From JARRLC01 sp037387425 (lineage in GTDB: Bacteria > Pseudomonadota > Alphaproteobacteria > Rhizobiales > Rhodomicrobiaceae), in assembly GCA_037387425.1 (NCBI GenBank), contig JARRLC010000022.1, positions 1 to 29,731 on the forward strand: DNA of 29,731 nucleotides. Direction: 5' to 3'. Shown in pieces: positions 1-7,286 of the stretch. The notes beneath the pieces were generated by a model. The model saw only the letters and a list, made by a program, of their open reading frames with translations, was not told the DNA's origin and did no database searches. Numbering within the stretch: position 1 is the first letter of the stretch; every line of letters begins with the position of its first letter. A program made the translations under genes and the position numbers.

Positions 1-52
1 TCGCTTTCACGACCTCCTGCATACGTTCAGACAATGTGGTGATCATGCGCAT
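1..52 (-). CDS. Possible 5' end of a leftward gene (partial)
   Basis: Reading leftward from an ATG at 52 (or the in-frame ATG at 46), the frame stays open to the window edge and gives about 17 residues beginning M-R-M-I-T-T-L-S-E-R-M. The composition is plausible for a protein N-terminus, but no Shine-Dalgarno sequence is visible and the fragment is too short to assign a family. It would be divergent from ccrM. It could equally be a chance open frame. Confidence 0.3.
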   Translation of the reverse strand, partial: MRMITTLSERMQEVVKA

Positions 53-131
53 AAAATTGACGTTATAGAATGTCTAGTTTGTGACCTAAGCGGCGCTTGG
101 AGCACAACTGCACGTATCGCCCCCCTTCTCA

Positions 132-147
132 TTAACGCTCTGTTAAC
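132..147 (+). promoter_or_regulatory. CtrA-type box upstream of ccrM
   Basis: The sequence TTAACGCTCTGTTAAC is an exact match to the CtrA full site TTAA-N7-TTAAC. It lies about 117 bases before the chosen ccrM start. The second half-site (143-148) is placed where a -35 element would be, with an AT-rich -10-like stretch near 165-173. In Caulobacter and relatives the response regulator CtrA activates ccrM late in the cell cycle through such a box. The match is seen in the sequence; regulation by CtrA is inferred. Confidence 0.65.
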
Positions 148-263
148 CCTGAATTCTTAGTGTCAAATTAGAACAGCTTACAGTTGCTCTGGCTTCTTCT
201 GCCATGAATGGGGTAGATGTCGGGGTGTGTTTTGTGTTTCGTTGCGTTGTTGGATGTGTGTCG

Positions 264-1373
264 ATGATTGCGTTTCCTTGCCCTACCGCCCTGCCTGTCG
301 ATACTGTAATTCTTGGTGACAGCCTGGAAGAGCTGAAAAAACTCCCCAGCGAAAGCGTCGATCTCGTCTTTGCCGATCCACCTTATAATCTCCAGCTAGA
401 GCGCGATCTTCTGCGCCCCAACAACACGCGCGTCGATGGTGTGCATCAGGATTGGGACAAGTTTTCCAGCTTTGCCGCCTACGACCAATTTTCCCGCGCA
501 TGGCTGGCCGAGTGCCGCCGTATCCTGAAGCCAGACGGCGCGATCTGGGTGATTGGCAGCTATCACAACATTTTCCGGCTGGGCGTAGCGCTGCAAGATC
601 TGGGCTACTGGCTATTGAACGATGTGATCTGGCGCAAAACAAACCCCATGCCGAATTTCCGTGGCCGCCGCCTCACCAACGCGCATGAAACGCTGATCTG
701 GGCGTCGCGTGAGGAAAGTTCGCGCTATACGTTCAATTACGAGGCGCTGAAGGCGTTCAACGACGATGTGCAGATGCGTTCTGACTGGCTTATCCCGATT
801 TGCAGCGGTCCGGAGCGCCTGAAAGACGACACCGGCCGCAAGGCGCATCCGACGCAAAAGCCTGAGGCGCTGCTTTATCGCATCCTGCTGGGCACAACAA
901 ACGAGGGCGGCGTGGTTGTCGATCCGTTTTTTGGCACCGGCACGACGGGCGCTGTCGCCAAGCGGATGGGACGTCATTTCATCGGCATTGAACGCGACCC
1001 GGATTATGCAGCCGCTGCGCGCGAACGCATCGAAGCGGTGGAGCCGCTTTCCGCAGGGGAACTGAAGACCGTGCGCAGCAAGCGCAACGAGGCGCGCGTT
1101 CCTTTCGGGACGCTCTTGGAAATGGGCATGATCACCCCTGGCGCGACGCTCTACGATGCGGCGGCGAAGCTGAAGGCGCAAGTATGCGCGGACGGCACGC
1201 TGGCGCTCGCTGGCGAGCAAGGCTCCATCCACAAGATGGGCGCGCGTGTTCAGGGGCGTCCGGCTTGCAACGGCTGGACATTCTGGCATTACAAGAGCGA
1301 GGGCCGCTTGCAGCCTATCGACGTTTTGCGCGATGCCGCCCGCAAACAATTAGGGCTCGCTCTGTTGAGCTAA
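264..1373 (+). CDS. ccrM: CcrM-type adenine-N6 DNA methyltransferase (GANTC)
   Basis: This 369-residue protein matches the cell-cycle-regulated methyltransferase that methylates adenine in GANTC. Motif IV DPPYNL is at residues 38-43 and precedes the AdoMet-binding motif DPFFGTGTTG at 220-229, the beta-class order. Conserved stretches include WVIGSYHNIF, RRTNPMPNFRG-like and AHPTQKPEALL. A C-terminal RAMA-type DNA-binding domain, starting around PRVPFGTLLEMG, fills the last 90 or so residues. The ATG at 264 was chosen over the in-frame ATG at 204: the extra 20 residues are low-complexity V/C/F/G and absent from the family, and the resulting length is close to Caulobacter CcrM (358). A TTAA-N7-TTAAC box lies upstream, consistent with cell-cycle control. 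It is a chromosomal orphan enzyme with no restriction partner nearby. Confidence 0.95.
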   Translation: MIAFPCPTALPVDTVILGDSLEELKKLPSESVDLVFADPPYNLQLERDLLRPNNTRVDGVHQDWDKFSSFAAYDQFSRAWLAECRRILKPDGAIWVIGSYHNIFRLGVALQDLGYWLLNDVIWRKTNPMPNFRGRRLTNAHETLIWASREESSRYTFNYEALKAFNDDVQMRSDWLIPICSGPERLKDDTGRKAHPTQKPEALLYRILLGTTNEGGVVVDPFFGTGTTGAVAKRMGRHFIGIERDPDYAAAARERIEAVEPLSAGELKTVRSKRNEARVPFGTLLEMGMITPGATLYDAAAKLKAQVCADGTLALAGEQGSIHKMGARVQGRPACNGWTFWHYKSEGRLQPIDVLRDAARKQLGLALLS

Positions 1374-1397
1374 AGCCCTTTTGCAAACAGATTACGA

Positions 1398-1664
1398 TTA
1401 CTCTGAAACGTCGGCCAGCATTTCAGGCGCTGTCATGCCATTGGACAATGCGTGGCGCAGACTGACGATATTATATGCTCCGCAATGCGAGCACATCAGA
1501 TAGCGCTGAAGACCGCGGCAAGGCCCCCAACCGTATTCAATATCGCGTACTTTCAGAGATTTCTGCCCGCATTCCGGACATTCAACATTGTGCGCAGAAT
1601 TCAGCACCAATTTTTCAGCAGCATCAATCCATTCTGTTATGTGTTTACTTCTAACTGCGCTCAC
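1398..1664 (-). CDS. Small zinc-ribbon protein, unknown function
   Basis: An 88-residue protein starting with GTG. It carries two CxxC pairs, CPEC at 29-32 and CSHC at 58-61, spaced like a zinc ribbon, with an extra Cys at 49 between them. The N-terminal 25 residues look helical. The start is well supported: a strong GGAGGAG Shine-Dalgarno lies directly upstream (plus-strand tcctcctc around 1669-1676). The gene is convergent with ccrM, 24 bases apart. I do not recognise a named family. Zinc binding is inferred from the cysteine spacing; the protein could bind nucleic acid or be a small regulator. Confidence 0.75.
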   Translation of the reverse strand: MSAVRSKHITEWIDAAEKLVLNSAHNVECPECGQKSLKVRDIEYGWGPCRGLQRYLMCSHCGAYNIVSLRHALSNGMTAPEMLADVSE

Positions 1665-1937
1665 CGACTCCTCCTCTCGCCTGGTTTTATTATTGTTTTA
1701 CGGCATCAAGATAACTACATTTCATGACCAGAAGGCATCCTGACTTGCTTACACCACAAGCTATGTTGCAATAATCGCTATTACATAAAACTATACCGAA
1801 TATTTCAATAATATCACTGATCATAACTTATGTGTGTGATAAAATTGCAGTATGAACGCGATTTTCTAACATAATACGCGAATAAAAATTGCGATATTTT
1901 GTGCAATGCCGAAATAACATCGCTTCTGATGGTGGTC
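1665..1937. other. AT-rich intergenic stretch before rnpB
   Basis: No convincing coding frame is seen here. The stretch is markedly AT-rich with many short TAT/ATA runs and should hold the promoter of the leftward zinc-ribbon gene, but I cannot pick a clear -35/-10 pair for it. A GACTC (GANTC) site lies at 1666-1670, inside the leader of the zinc-ribbon gene. Confidence 0.5.
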
Positions 1938-1968
1938 TTGACTTTGCAGCCTGATTCCCGCTTATCAT
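1938..1968 (+). promoter_or_regulatory. Probable promoter of rnpB
   Basis: A -35-like TTGACT (1938-1943) is followed, after a 19-base spacer, by a -10-like TATCAT (1963-1968) that ends 6 bases before the inferred 5' end of RNase P RNA. The spacer is on the long side, so the exact -10 is uncertain. A GATTC (GANTC) site at 1953-1957 lies between the two elements. Confidence 0.5.
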
Positions 1969-1974
1969 ATTATT

Positions 1975-2365
<391 letters not shown>

Positions 2366-2514
2366 CTTTCGCCTCAATATTCGCTGGCCTATCAATATTT
2401 TGTGATCAATGCGTGATCTAGACGCGGATTCTGTTAACATGGTGACTTAGTTACATACCATTCGCCATCAAGCCCTTAGTCTGGGCAAGTTGGACTTATC
2501 AGGAGGGATAACTT

Positions 2515-2703
2515 ATGTCTTGCAACGTAGGCGGTATTGACCGCATTGCACGTATCATTTTAGGAATCGCAATCCTTGGCCTGTATTTCGTCGTACCTCA
2601 GTACGGCCTGTGGCTGTTGATCGGCCTTGTGCCGCTGCTGACCGGCCTGTTCGGTTTCTGCCCGCTTTATCCCATCGTTGGGGTTAATACCTGTAAGAAG
2701 TAG
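2515..2703 (+). CDS. DUF2892 (YgaP-like) small inner-membrane protein
   Basis: A 62-residue protein with the family pattern: short N-terminus C-N-V-G-G-I-D-R, then two hydrophobic segments (about 11-29 and 31-47) and the ending F-G-F-C-P-L-Y-P-I-V-G-V-N-T-C. Such DUF2892 domains also form the membrane part of rhodanese-linked YgaP. Function is unclear; the conserved Cys pair (Cys49 and Cys60 region) suggests redox or sulfur handling but this is inference. A strong AGGAGG at 2501-2506 fixes the ATG. The gene is monocistronic, followed by a hairpin terminator. Confidence 0.85.
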   Translation: MSCNVGGIDRIARIILGIAILGLYFVVPQYGLWLLIGLVPLLTGLFGFCPLYPIVGVNTCKK

Positions 2704-2725
2704 TTAATCACTACTCTGTGCACTG

Positions 2726-2783
2726 AATGAGCGTGTCTGGCTTCTGCCGCAACCCGGCGTAGCTGGACACGCTCATTTTCGTT
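2726..2783 (+). terminator. Hairpin terminator after DUF2892 gene
   Basis: Arms AATGAGCGTGTC (2726-2737) and GACACGCTCATT (2766-2777) form a perfect 12-bp stem around a 28-base loop that is itself partly self-complementary. A T-rich tail (ATTTTCGTTT) follows. It separates the DUF2892 gene from the PDH operon. Confidence 0.7.
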
Positions 2784-2917
2784 TCTACATATGTATTCAT
2801 TAGGTGTGCCTGTTTCTGGTGGGTAAACAAGGTTCAAACCAGCGAGCAGGAATAGGATTCTAACGAGAGTTTTTAGTCTCCGTTCGAATAACGTCAGCCG
2901 GAAAGGCAAAAGAGCGA

Positions 2918-3967
2918 ATGGCGCAAATAAAACCTATACAATATTCGGGCAGAGGAATGGCACAGGAAGCAGCTTTTAAGGAAGGCGCGCCAACCGAAGC
3001 GACGCCAGAGTTTACACATCAAGAAGAGTTGCACGCTTATCGTGAAATGCTGCTTATCCGCCGGTTCGAAGAAAAAGCCGGTCAGCTTTACGGCATGGGG
3101 TTCATTGGCGGGTTCTGCCATCTCTATATCGGACAGGAAGCCGTTGTCGTCGGCATGCAGATGGCTCTTGACGCCCGCGACCATGTCATCACCAGCTATC
3201 GCGACCACGGCCATATGCTCGCCTGTGGCATGGAAGCACGCGGCGTCATGGCCGAATTGACCGGACGCAAAAGCGGCTATTCCAAAGGCAAGGGCGGCTC
3301 AATGCATATGTTCTCCGTAGAGAAGGGGTTCTTTGGCGGACACGGCATTGTTGGCGCGCAAGTGCCTCTGGGAACCGGGCTTGCATTCGCATCCAAATAT
3401 TCGAACGAAGGCCGCGTGTGCCTCACCTATTTCGGCGATGGCGCCGCTAATCAAGGCCAAGTCTACGAATCGTTCAACATTGCCAAGCTATGGTCATTGC
3501 CTGTCGTTTACGTCATTGAGAACAACCAATATGGCATGGGTTCACGCATCGACCGCGTTTCATCCACAACCGACTTTTCGCAGCGCGGCTTGAGTTTCAA
3601 CATCCCTGGCGAGCAGGTGGACGGTATGGAAGTGCACGCCGTAAAGGCGGCTGGCGAACGCGCAGTGCGCTGGGCGCGCGAAGGAAAAGGCCCGTACATC
3701 CTGGAAATGCTCACCTATCGCTATCGCGGGCATTCCATGTCTGACCCGGCGAAATACCGCAGCCGCGAAGAAGTCGAAAAAATGCGCCAGGATCACGATC
3801 CGATTGAACAGGTGCGTGCAAGGCTCTTGAATAAAAACTGGGCAAACGAAGACGAACTGAAGGCTATTGACCGCGAAATACGCGCGACCGTCAACGATGC
3901 CGCCGAGTTCGCGCAGAACGACGCAGAGCCGGACGTTGCCGAACTGTACACAGACGTAACGTTATGA
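2918..3967 (+). CDS. pdhA: Pyruvate dehydrogenase E1 component, alpha subunit
   Basis: A 349-residue E1 alpha subunit. Together with E1 beta it decarboxylates pyruvate on thiamine diphosphate and passes the acetyl unit to lipoamide. The thiamine-diphosphate motif runs from GDGAANQGQ (173-181) to ENNQYGMG (201-208). The downstream loop YRYRGHSMSDP (267-277, His272) corresponds to the active-site/phosphorylation loop of E1 alpha. The N-terminal 30 residues are a variable extension before the conserved L-L-I-R-R-F-E-E-K. It is the first gene of a five-gene operon. The Shine-Dalgarno is weak (GGAAAGG at 2900-2906, about 11 bases upstream). A hairpin separates it from pdhB. Confidence 0.97.
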   Translation: MAQIKPIQYSGRGMAQEAAFKEGAPTEATPEFTHQEELHAYREMLLIRRFEEKAGQLYGMGFIGGFCHLYIGQEAVVVGMQMALDARDHVITSYRDHGHMLACGMEARGVMAELTGRKSGYSKGKGGSMHMFSVEKGFFGGHGIVGAQVPLGTGLAFASKYSNEGRVCLTYFGDGAANQGQVYESFNIAKLWSLPVVYVIENNQYGMGSRIDRVSSTTDFSQRGLSFNIPGEQVDGMEVHAVKAAGERAVRWAREGKGPYILEMLTYRYRGHSMSDPAKYRSREEVEKMRQDHDPIEQVRARLLNKNWANEDELKAIDREIRATVNDAAEFAQNDAEPDVAELYTDVTL

Positions 3968-3973
3968 AATGCG

Positions 3974-4012
3974 CGGTGTGATGACGTTATTCCGGATTCC
4001 GACATCACACCG
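3974..4012 (+). promoter_or_regulatory. Hairpin in the pdhA-pdhB spacer
   Basis: CGGTGTGATG (3974-3983) and CATCACACCG (4003-4012) form a perfect 10-bp stem with a 19-base loop, starting 6 bases after the pdhA stop. No run of T follows on the plus strand, so full termination is unlikely. Partial attenuation, mRNA processing or stabilisation of the pdhA transcript are options. Seen directly; its role is inferred. Confidence 0.55.
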
Positions 4013-4101
4013 GCGGTAAAAAACAAGAATTGCCAAACGATATGGCATCGGCGAAAGTCAAGATTGCGACTTTGCCAGCCATTCGCAATTAGGGAACGGA
4101 A

Positions 4102-5511
4102 ATGTCGATACAGGTGTTCATGCCCGCTTTGTCGCCAACCATGCAGGAAGGCAAGCTTGCAAAATGGCTCGTGCGCGAGGGCGATATGGTCGCGGCAGGC
4201 GAAGTCATCGCCGAAATTGAGACGGACAAAGCTACAATGGAAGTGGAAGCCGCCGATGAAGGCCGTCTGGGGCGGATACTCATCCCCGCCGGAACGGAGA
4301 AGGTGAAAATCCACACACCGATTGCAGTCATTATCAAAGGCGTGGAGACCACAACGTCGCTTATGAATGACGCAAGCCTTTCGCAAAACGGAGCCGCAAC
4401 CGTGCAATCAGATGCCGTCCCACTGTCTTTCATCACCACATCATTTACTGCCGATGCGGGGTCTTCAGCTTCAGACTCGACCTCGGCTTCCGACACCAGC
4501 GACGACCTGGAAATCGCCTCCGACGCGGAAACCGTCACCATCACCATGCGCGAGGCGCTGCGCGACGCCATGGCCGAAGAAATGCGCACCGACGAACGCG
4601 TATTCCTCATGGGCGAGGAAGTCGCGCAATATCAAGGCGCTTACAAAGTCTCGCAAGGTCTTTTGGACGAATTCGGCGACAAACGCGTAATCGACACACC
4701 AATTACCGAACACGGATTTGCAGGCGTCGGCGTTGGTTCGGCGTTTGGCGGACTTCGCCCCATCGTCGAGTTCATGACCTGGAATTTCGCCATGCAGGCC
4801 ATTGACCAACTCGTCAACTCAGCCGCAAAAACGCTTTACATGTCCGGCGGGCAAATGCGCTGCCCTATCGTCTTCCGTGGACCGAATGGCGCGGCCTCGC
4901 GTGTTGCAGCGCAGCACAGTCAGGACTATTCCGCATGGTACGCCCATGTGCCAGGGTTGAAGGTTATCGCACCATCCACTCCAGCGGACGCCAAGGGACT
5001 GTTGAAGGCCGCCATTCGTGACCCGAATCCGGTGGTTTTCCTGGAGAACGAACTTCTCTACGGCGTCAAAGGCGAAGTGCCCACAGATGCAGACTGGACG
5101 CTGCCCATCGGCAAGGCGCGCATTGTCCGAAAGGGACGCGACGTTACCATCGTGTCATTCGCGCGCGGCATGGTCTATGCGCTGGGAGCCGCAAACCAGC
5201 TCGCTGAAAGCGGCGTTGACGCTGAGGTGATCGACCTGCGCACGTTGCGTCCGCTCGATATCGCCACGGTTGTGGCCTCTGTGAAGCGCACAAACCGTCT
5301 GGTTACGGTGGAAGAAACTTGGCCCGTGTGCTCGATCGGCTCAGAGATTTGCGCACGTGTGGTCATGGAAGCGTTCGACTATCTTGATGCGCCGCCCGCA
5401 AAGGTTTCCGCCGCCGACGTGCCGTTGCCTTATGCGGCCAATCTTGAAAAGCTGGCGCTGCCAAGCATCGAACAAGTAATAGAGGTAACGAAATCCGTGT
5501 TATATAGGTAG
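4102..5511 (+). CDS. pdhB: Pyruvate dehydrogenase E1 beta subunit with N-terminal lipoyl domain
   Basis: A 469-residue protein. Residues 1-78 are a lipoyl domain with the lipoylation motif ETDKATMEVE (Lys43). About 65 residues of Ser/Ala/Thr/Asp-rich linker follow. The E1 beta transketolase-like domain starts near residue 145 (ITMREALRDAMAEEM) and includes GEEVAQYQGAYK, ITEHGFAGVGVG, RGPNGAASRVAAQHSQ and FLENELLYG. Fusion of a lipoyl domain to E1 beta is typical of alphaproteobacterial PDH (known for Sinorhizobium and Zymomonas). The domain is very like that of the E2 encoded downstream, which suggests duplication from E2. It lies 134 bases after pdhA, with a hairpin between. Confidence 0.96.
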   Translation: MSIQVFMPALSPTMQEGKLAKWLVREGDMVAAGEVIAEIETDKATMEVEAADEGRLGRILIPAGTEKVKIHTPIAVIIKGVETTTSLMNDASLSQNGAATVQSDAVPLSFITTSFTADAGSSASDSTSASDTSDDLEIASDAETVTITMREALRDAMAEEMRTDERVFLMGEEVAQYQGAYKVSQGLLDEFGDKRVIDTPITEHGFAGVGVGSAFGGLRPIVEFMTWNFAMQAIDQLVNSAAKTLYMSGGQMRCPIVFRGPNGAASRVAAQHSQDYSAWYAHVPGLKVIAPSTPADAKGLLKAAIRDPNPVVFLENELLYGVKGEVPTDADWTLPIGKARIVRKGRDVTIVSFARGMVYALGAANQLAESGVDAEVIDLRTLRPLDIATVVASVKRTNRLVTVEETWPVCSIGSEICARVVMEAFDYLDAPPAKVSAADVPLPYAANLEKLALPSIEQVIEVTKSVLYR

Positions 5512-5521
5512 TGAAGGCAAA

Positions 5522-5905
5522 TTGTCGACGTTGCTAGAAATCATATCGCTATTTTTTGGACTTGTTTCAGCATACATCGTGGCTCTCTATTTGTTTCTGC
5601 AAGGTTCGCCTTTAACATTGAGGTTTGTTGCATTTCTGTTGGTTACGCTGGCGTTTATCTTTATTGCCGCCATGGGGTGGAACTTGCAATATCTGGGCGA
5701 AGGCATCCACCACGCCTGGGAGGCGCTGCCAAGCAAAGCAACCGGAATGCCCACGCTCGGACCTCCGTTCATTGTGCGTACGATCTTTATCGACGGTCAG
5801 ATACTTACTGCCTGGATAGCTTGGGGGATCGGGTTCTTCGTTTACCTGATGTTGACTTATCTCACCTTCTGTTTCCGGTGGCCTAAAAAAACCTCTGCCG
5901 AATAG
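5522..5905 (+). CDS. Small membrane protein inside the PDH operon, unknown function
   Basis: A 127-residue protein starting with TTG at 5522, 10 bases after pdhB and 13 bases before pdhC, preceded by GAAGG (5514-5518 region). Three hydrophobic segments are visible, about 3-25, 33-55 and 95-118. Between the second and third lies a polar 35-residue stretch containing W-N-L-Q-Y-L-G-E-G and P-T-L-G-P-P-F. I do not recognise the family. The tight spacing points to co-transcription with the PDH genes. It could tether the complex to the membrane, take part in pyruvate transport, or be an unrelated passenger. TTG is the only sensible start near the hydrophobic N-terminus, so the start is moderately certain. 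Confidence 0.75.
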   Translation: MSTLLEIISLFFGLVSAYIVALYLFLQGSPLTLRFVAFLLVTLAFIFIAAMGWNLQYLGEGIHHAWEALPSKATGMPTLGPPFIVRTIFIDGQILTAWIAWGIGFFVYLMLTYLTFCFRWPKKTSAE

Positions 5906-5918
5906 GACTTGAACTCCC

Positions 5919-7238
5919 ATGCCAATACAAATTCTTATGCCCGCTTTGTCACCTACGATGGAAGAAGGCAAACTTGCCAAATGGCTGATCAAAGAAGGCG
6001 ACGAGATCACCTCTGGCAAGATCATCGCAGAGATTGAAACCGACAAAGCCACCATGGAAGTGGAAGCCGTGGAGGAGGGCACTGTGGGCCGCATCCTCGT
6101 GGCTGAAGGCACAGAAGGCGTGGCGGTAAACGCGCCAATCGCCGTGCTGCTAGCTGAGGGCGAGGACAAATCTGCCCTCGACAAGCCGCTTCCAGCGCCT
6201 GTCGTCGCCAGCGCCTCGCAAAGTTCGGCCACGAGGACCGCTGGCGCGTCCTCGCCATCAGCCGCAAGCTCGGATATCAACGCAAACGGCCACGCCGCTG
6301 AACGCATGTTCGCCTCGCCGGTGGCGCGCCGTCTCGCCAGCGAAAAAGGGATAGACCTCAGAGCTATCAAGGGGTCCGGTCCACATGGCCGCATCGTACG
6401 CAGCGACGTAGAAGAAGCCGCCGCCAGCGGCTCAGCTAAACCCGCTGTTTCGCCAGGACAAGCCCTGGTGCCTTCAAACAAATCCGCGCTTTCGGGCGTT
6501 GCGATGCCAGATAACCAGATCATCGCGACTTACGAACAAGGCAGTTTTGAGTCGGTTCCGCACGACAACATGCGCAAGACAATCGCCGCGCGCCTTGTGC
6601 AGGCCAAGCAAAGCATCCCGCATTTCTACCTCACCATCGACTGCGAGCTGGACGCGCTTCTGGAAGCCCGCCAGCGGCTCAATATGCGCTCGCCGAAGGA
6701 TGAAGACAAAGCCTACCGCCTCTCTGTCAACGATTTCATCATCAAGGCCATGGGGCTAGCTCTGCGCCGTGTGCCCAAGGCGAACGCCACGTGGACCGAA
6801 GAAAACATGCTCTACCACAAGCATTCAGACGTGGCAGTGGCCGTTGCCGTTGAAGGCGGGCTGTTTACGCCGGTTATCCGCAACGTGGAGAGCAAATCGC
6901 TGGTGGAAATTTCCCGCCAAATGCGCGACCTCGCCGACCGCGCCCGCCGCCGCCGTCTCGCGCCACATGAATATCAGGGCGGCACCACGGCTATTTCCAA
7001 TCTGGGCATGTTTGGCATCCGCCAGTTTGACGCGGTGATCAACCCGCCACAGGCCACCATTCTGGCGGTCGGCCAGGGCGAAAAGCGCCCCGTGGTGAAA
7101 GGCGATAAAATCGTAGCCGTCACGATGATGACCGTTACCTTATCGTGCGATCACCGCGTGGTAGACGGCGCGCTGGGAGCGCAACTCCTCTCAGCGTTCA
7201 AGAGCCACATTGAGGAGCCGGTGACGATGCTGCTATAA
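5919..7238 (+). CDS. pdhC: Dihydrolipoamide acetyltransferase (PDH E2)
   Basis: A 439-residue E2 core protein that moves the acetyl group from lipoamide to CoA. It has one N-terminal lipoyl domain (1-78, Lys43 in ETDKATMEVE), an Ala/Ser-rich linker, a peripheral-subunit-binding domain (about 128-166, ASPVARRLASEKGIDLRAIKG) and a C-terminal catalytic domain from about 210. The catalytic motif DHRVVDG has His412 and Asp416. Its start region N-M-R-K-T-I-A-A-R-L is typical of pyruvate-specific E2. Its lipoyl domain is nearly the same as that of PdhB. It lies 13 bases after the small membrane-protein gene and 48 before lpdA. Confidence 0.97.
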   Translation: MPIQILMPALSPTMEEGKLAKWLIKEGDEITSGKIIAEIETDKATMEVEAVEEGTVGRILVAEGTEGVAVNAPIAVLLAEGEDKSALDKPLPAPVVASASQSSATRTAGASSPSAASSDINANGHAAERMFASPVARRLASEKGIDLRAIKGSGPHGRIVRSDVEEAAASGSAKPAVSPGQALVPSNKSALSGVAMPDNQIIATYEQGSFESVPHDNMRKTIAARLVQAKQSIPHFYLTIDCELDALLEARQRLNMRSPKDEDKAYRLSVNDFIIKAMGLALRRVPKANATWTEENMLYHKHSDVAVAVAVEGGLFTPVIRNVESKSLVEISRQMRDLADRARRRRLAPHEYQGGTTAISNLGMFGIRQFDAVINPPQATILAVGQGEKRPVVKGDKIVAVTMMTVTLSCDHRVVDGALGAQLLSAFKSHIEEPVTMLL

Positions 7239-7286
7239 ATGCTTGTAAACGTCCCCTCCTATTCCTTGTAAGGAACAAGAAAACGC

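Noticed and set aside
612..1349. A 245-codon open frame on the minus strand opposite ccrM
   Set aside because: It is fully antisense to a clear methyltransferase gene, has Arg/Ala-rich shadow composition and no ribosome site.
5612..6523. A 303-codon minus-strand frame across the small membrane gene and pdhC
   Set aside because: It is the antisense shadow of a well-supported E2 gene; its Ser/Ala/Pro-rich text reflects the codon use of the other strand.
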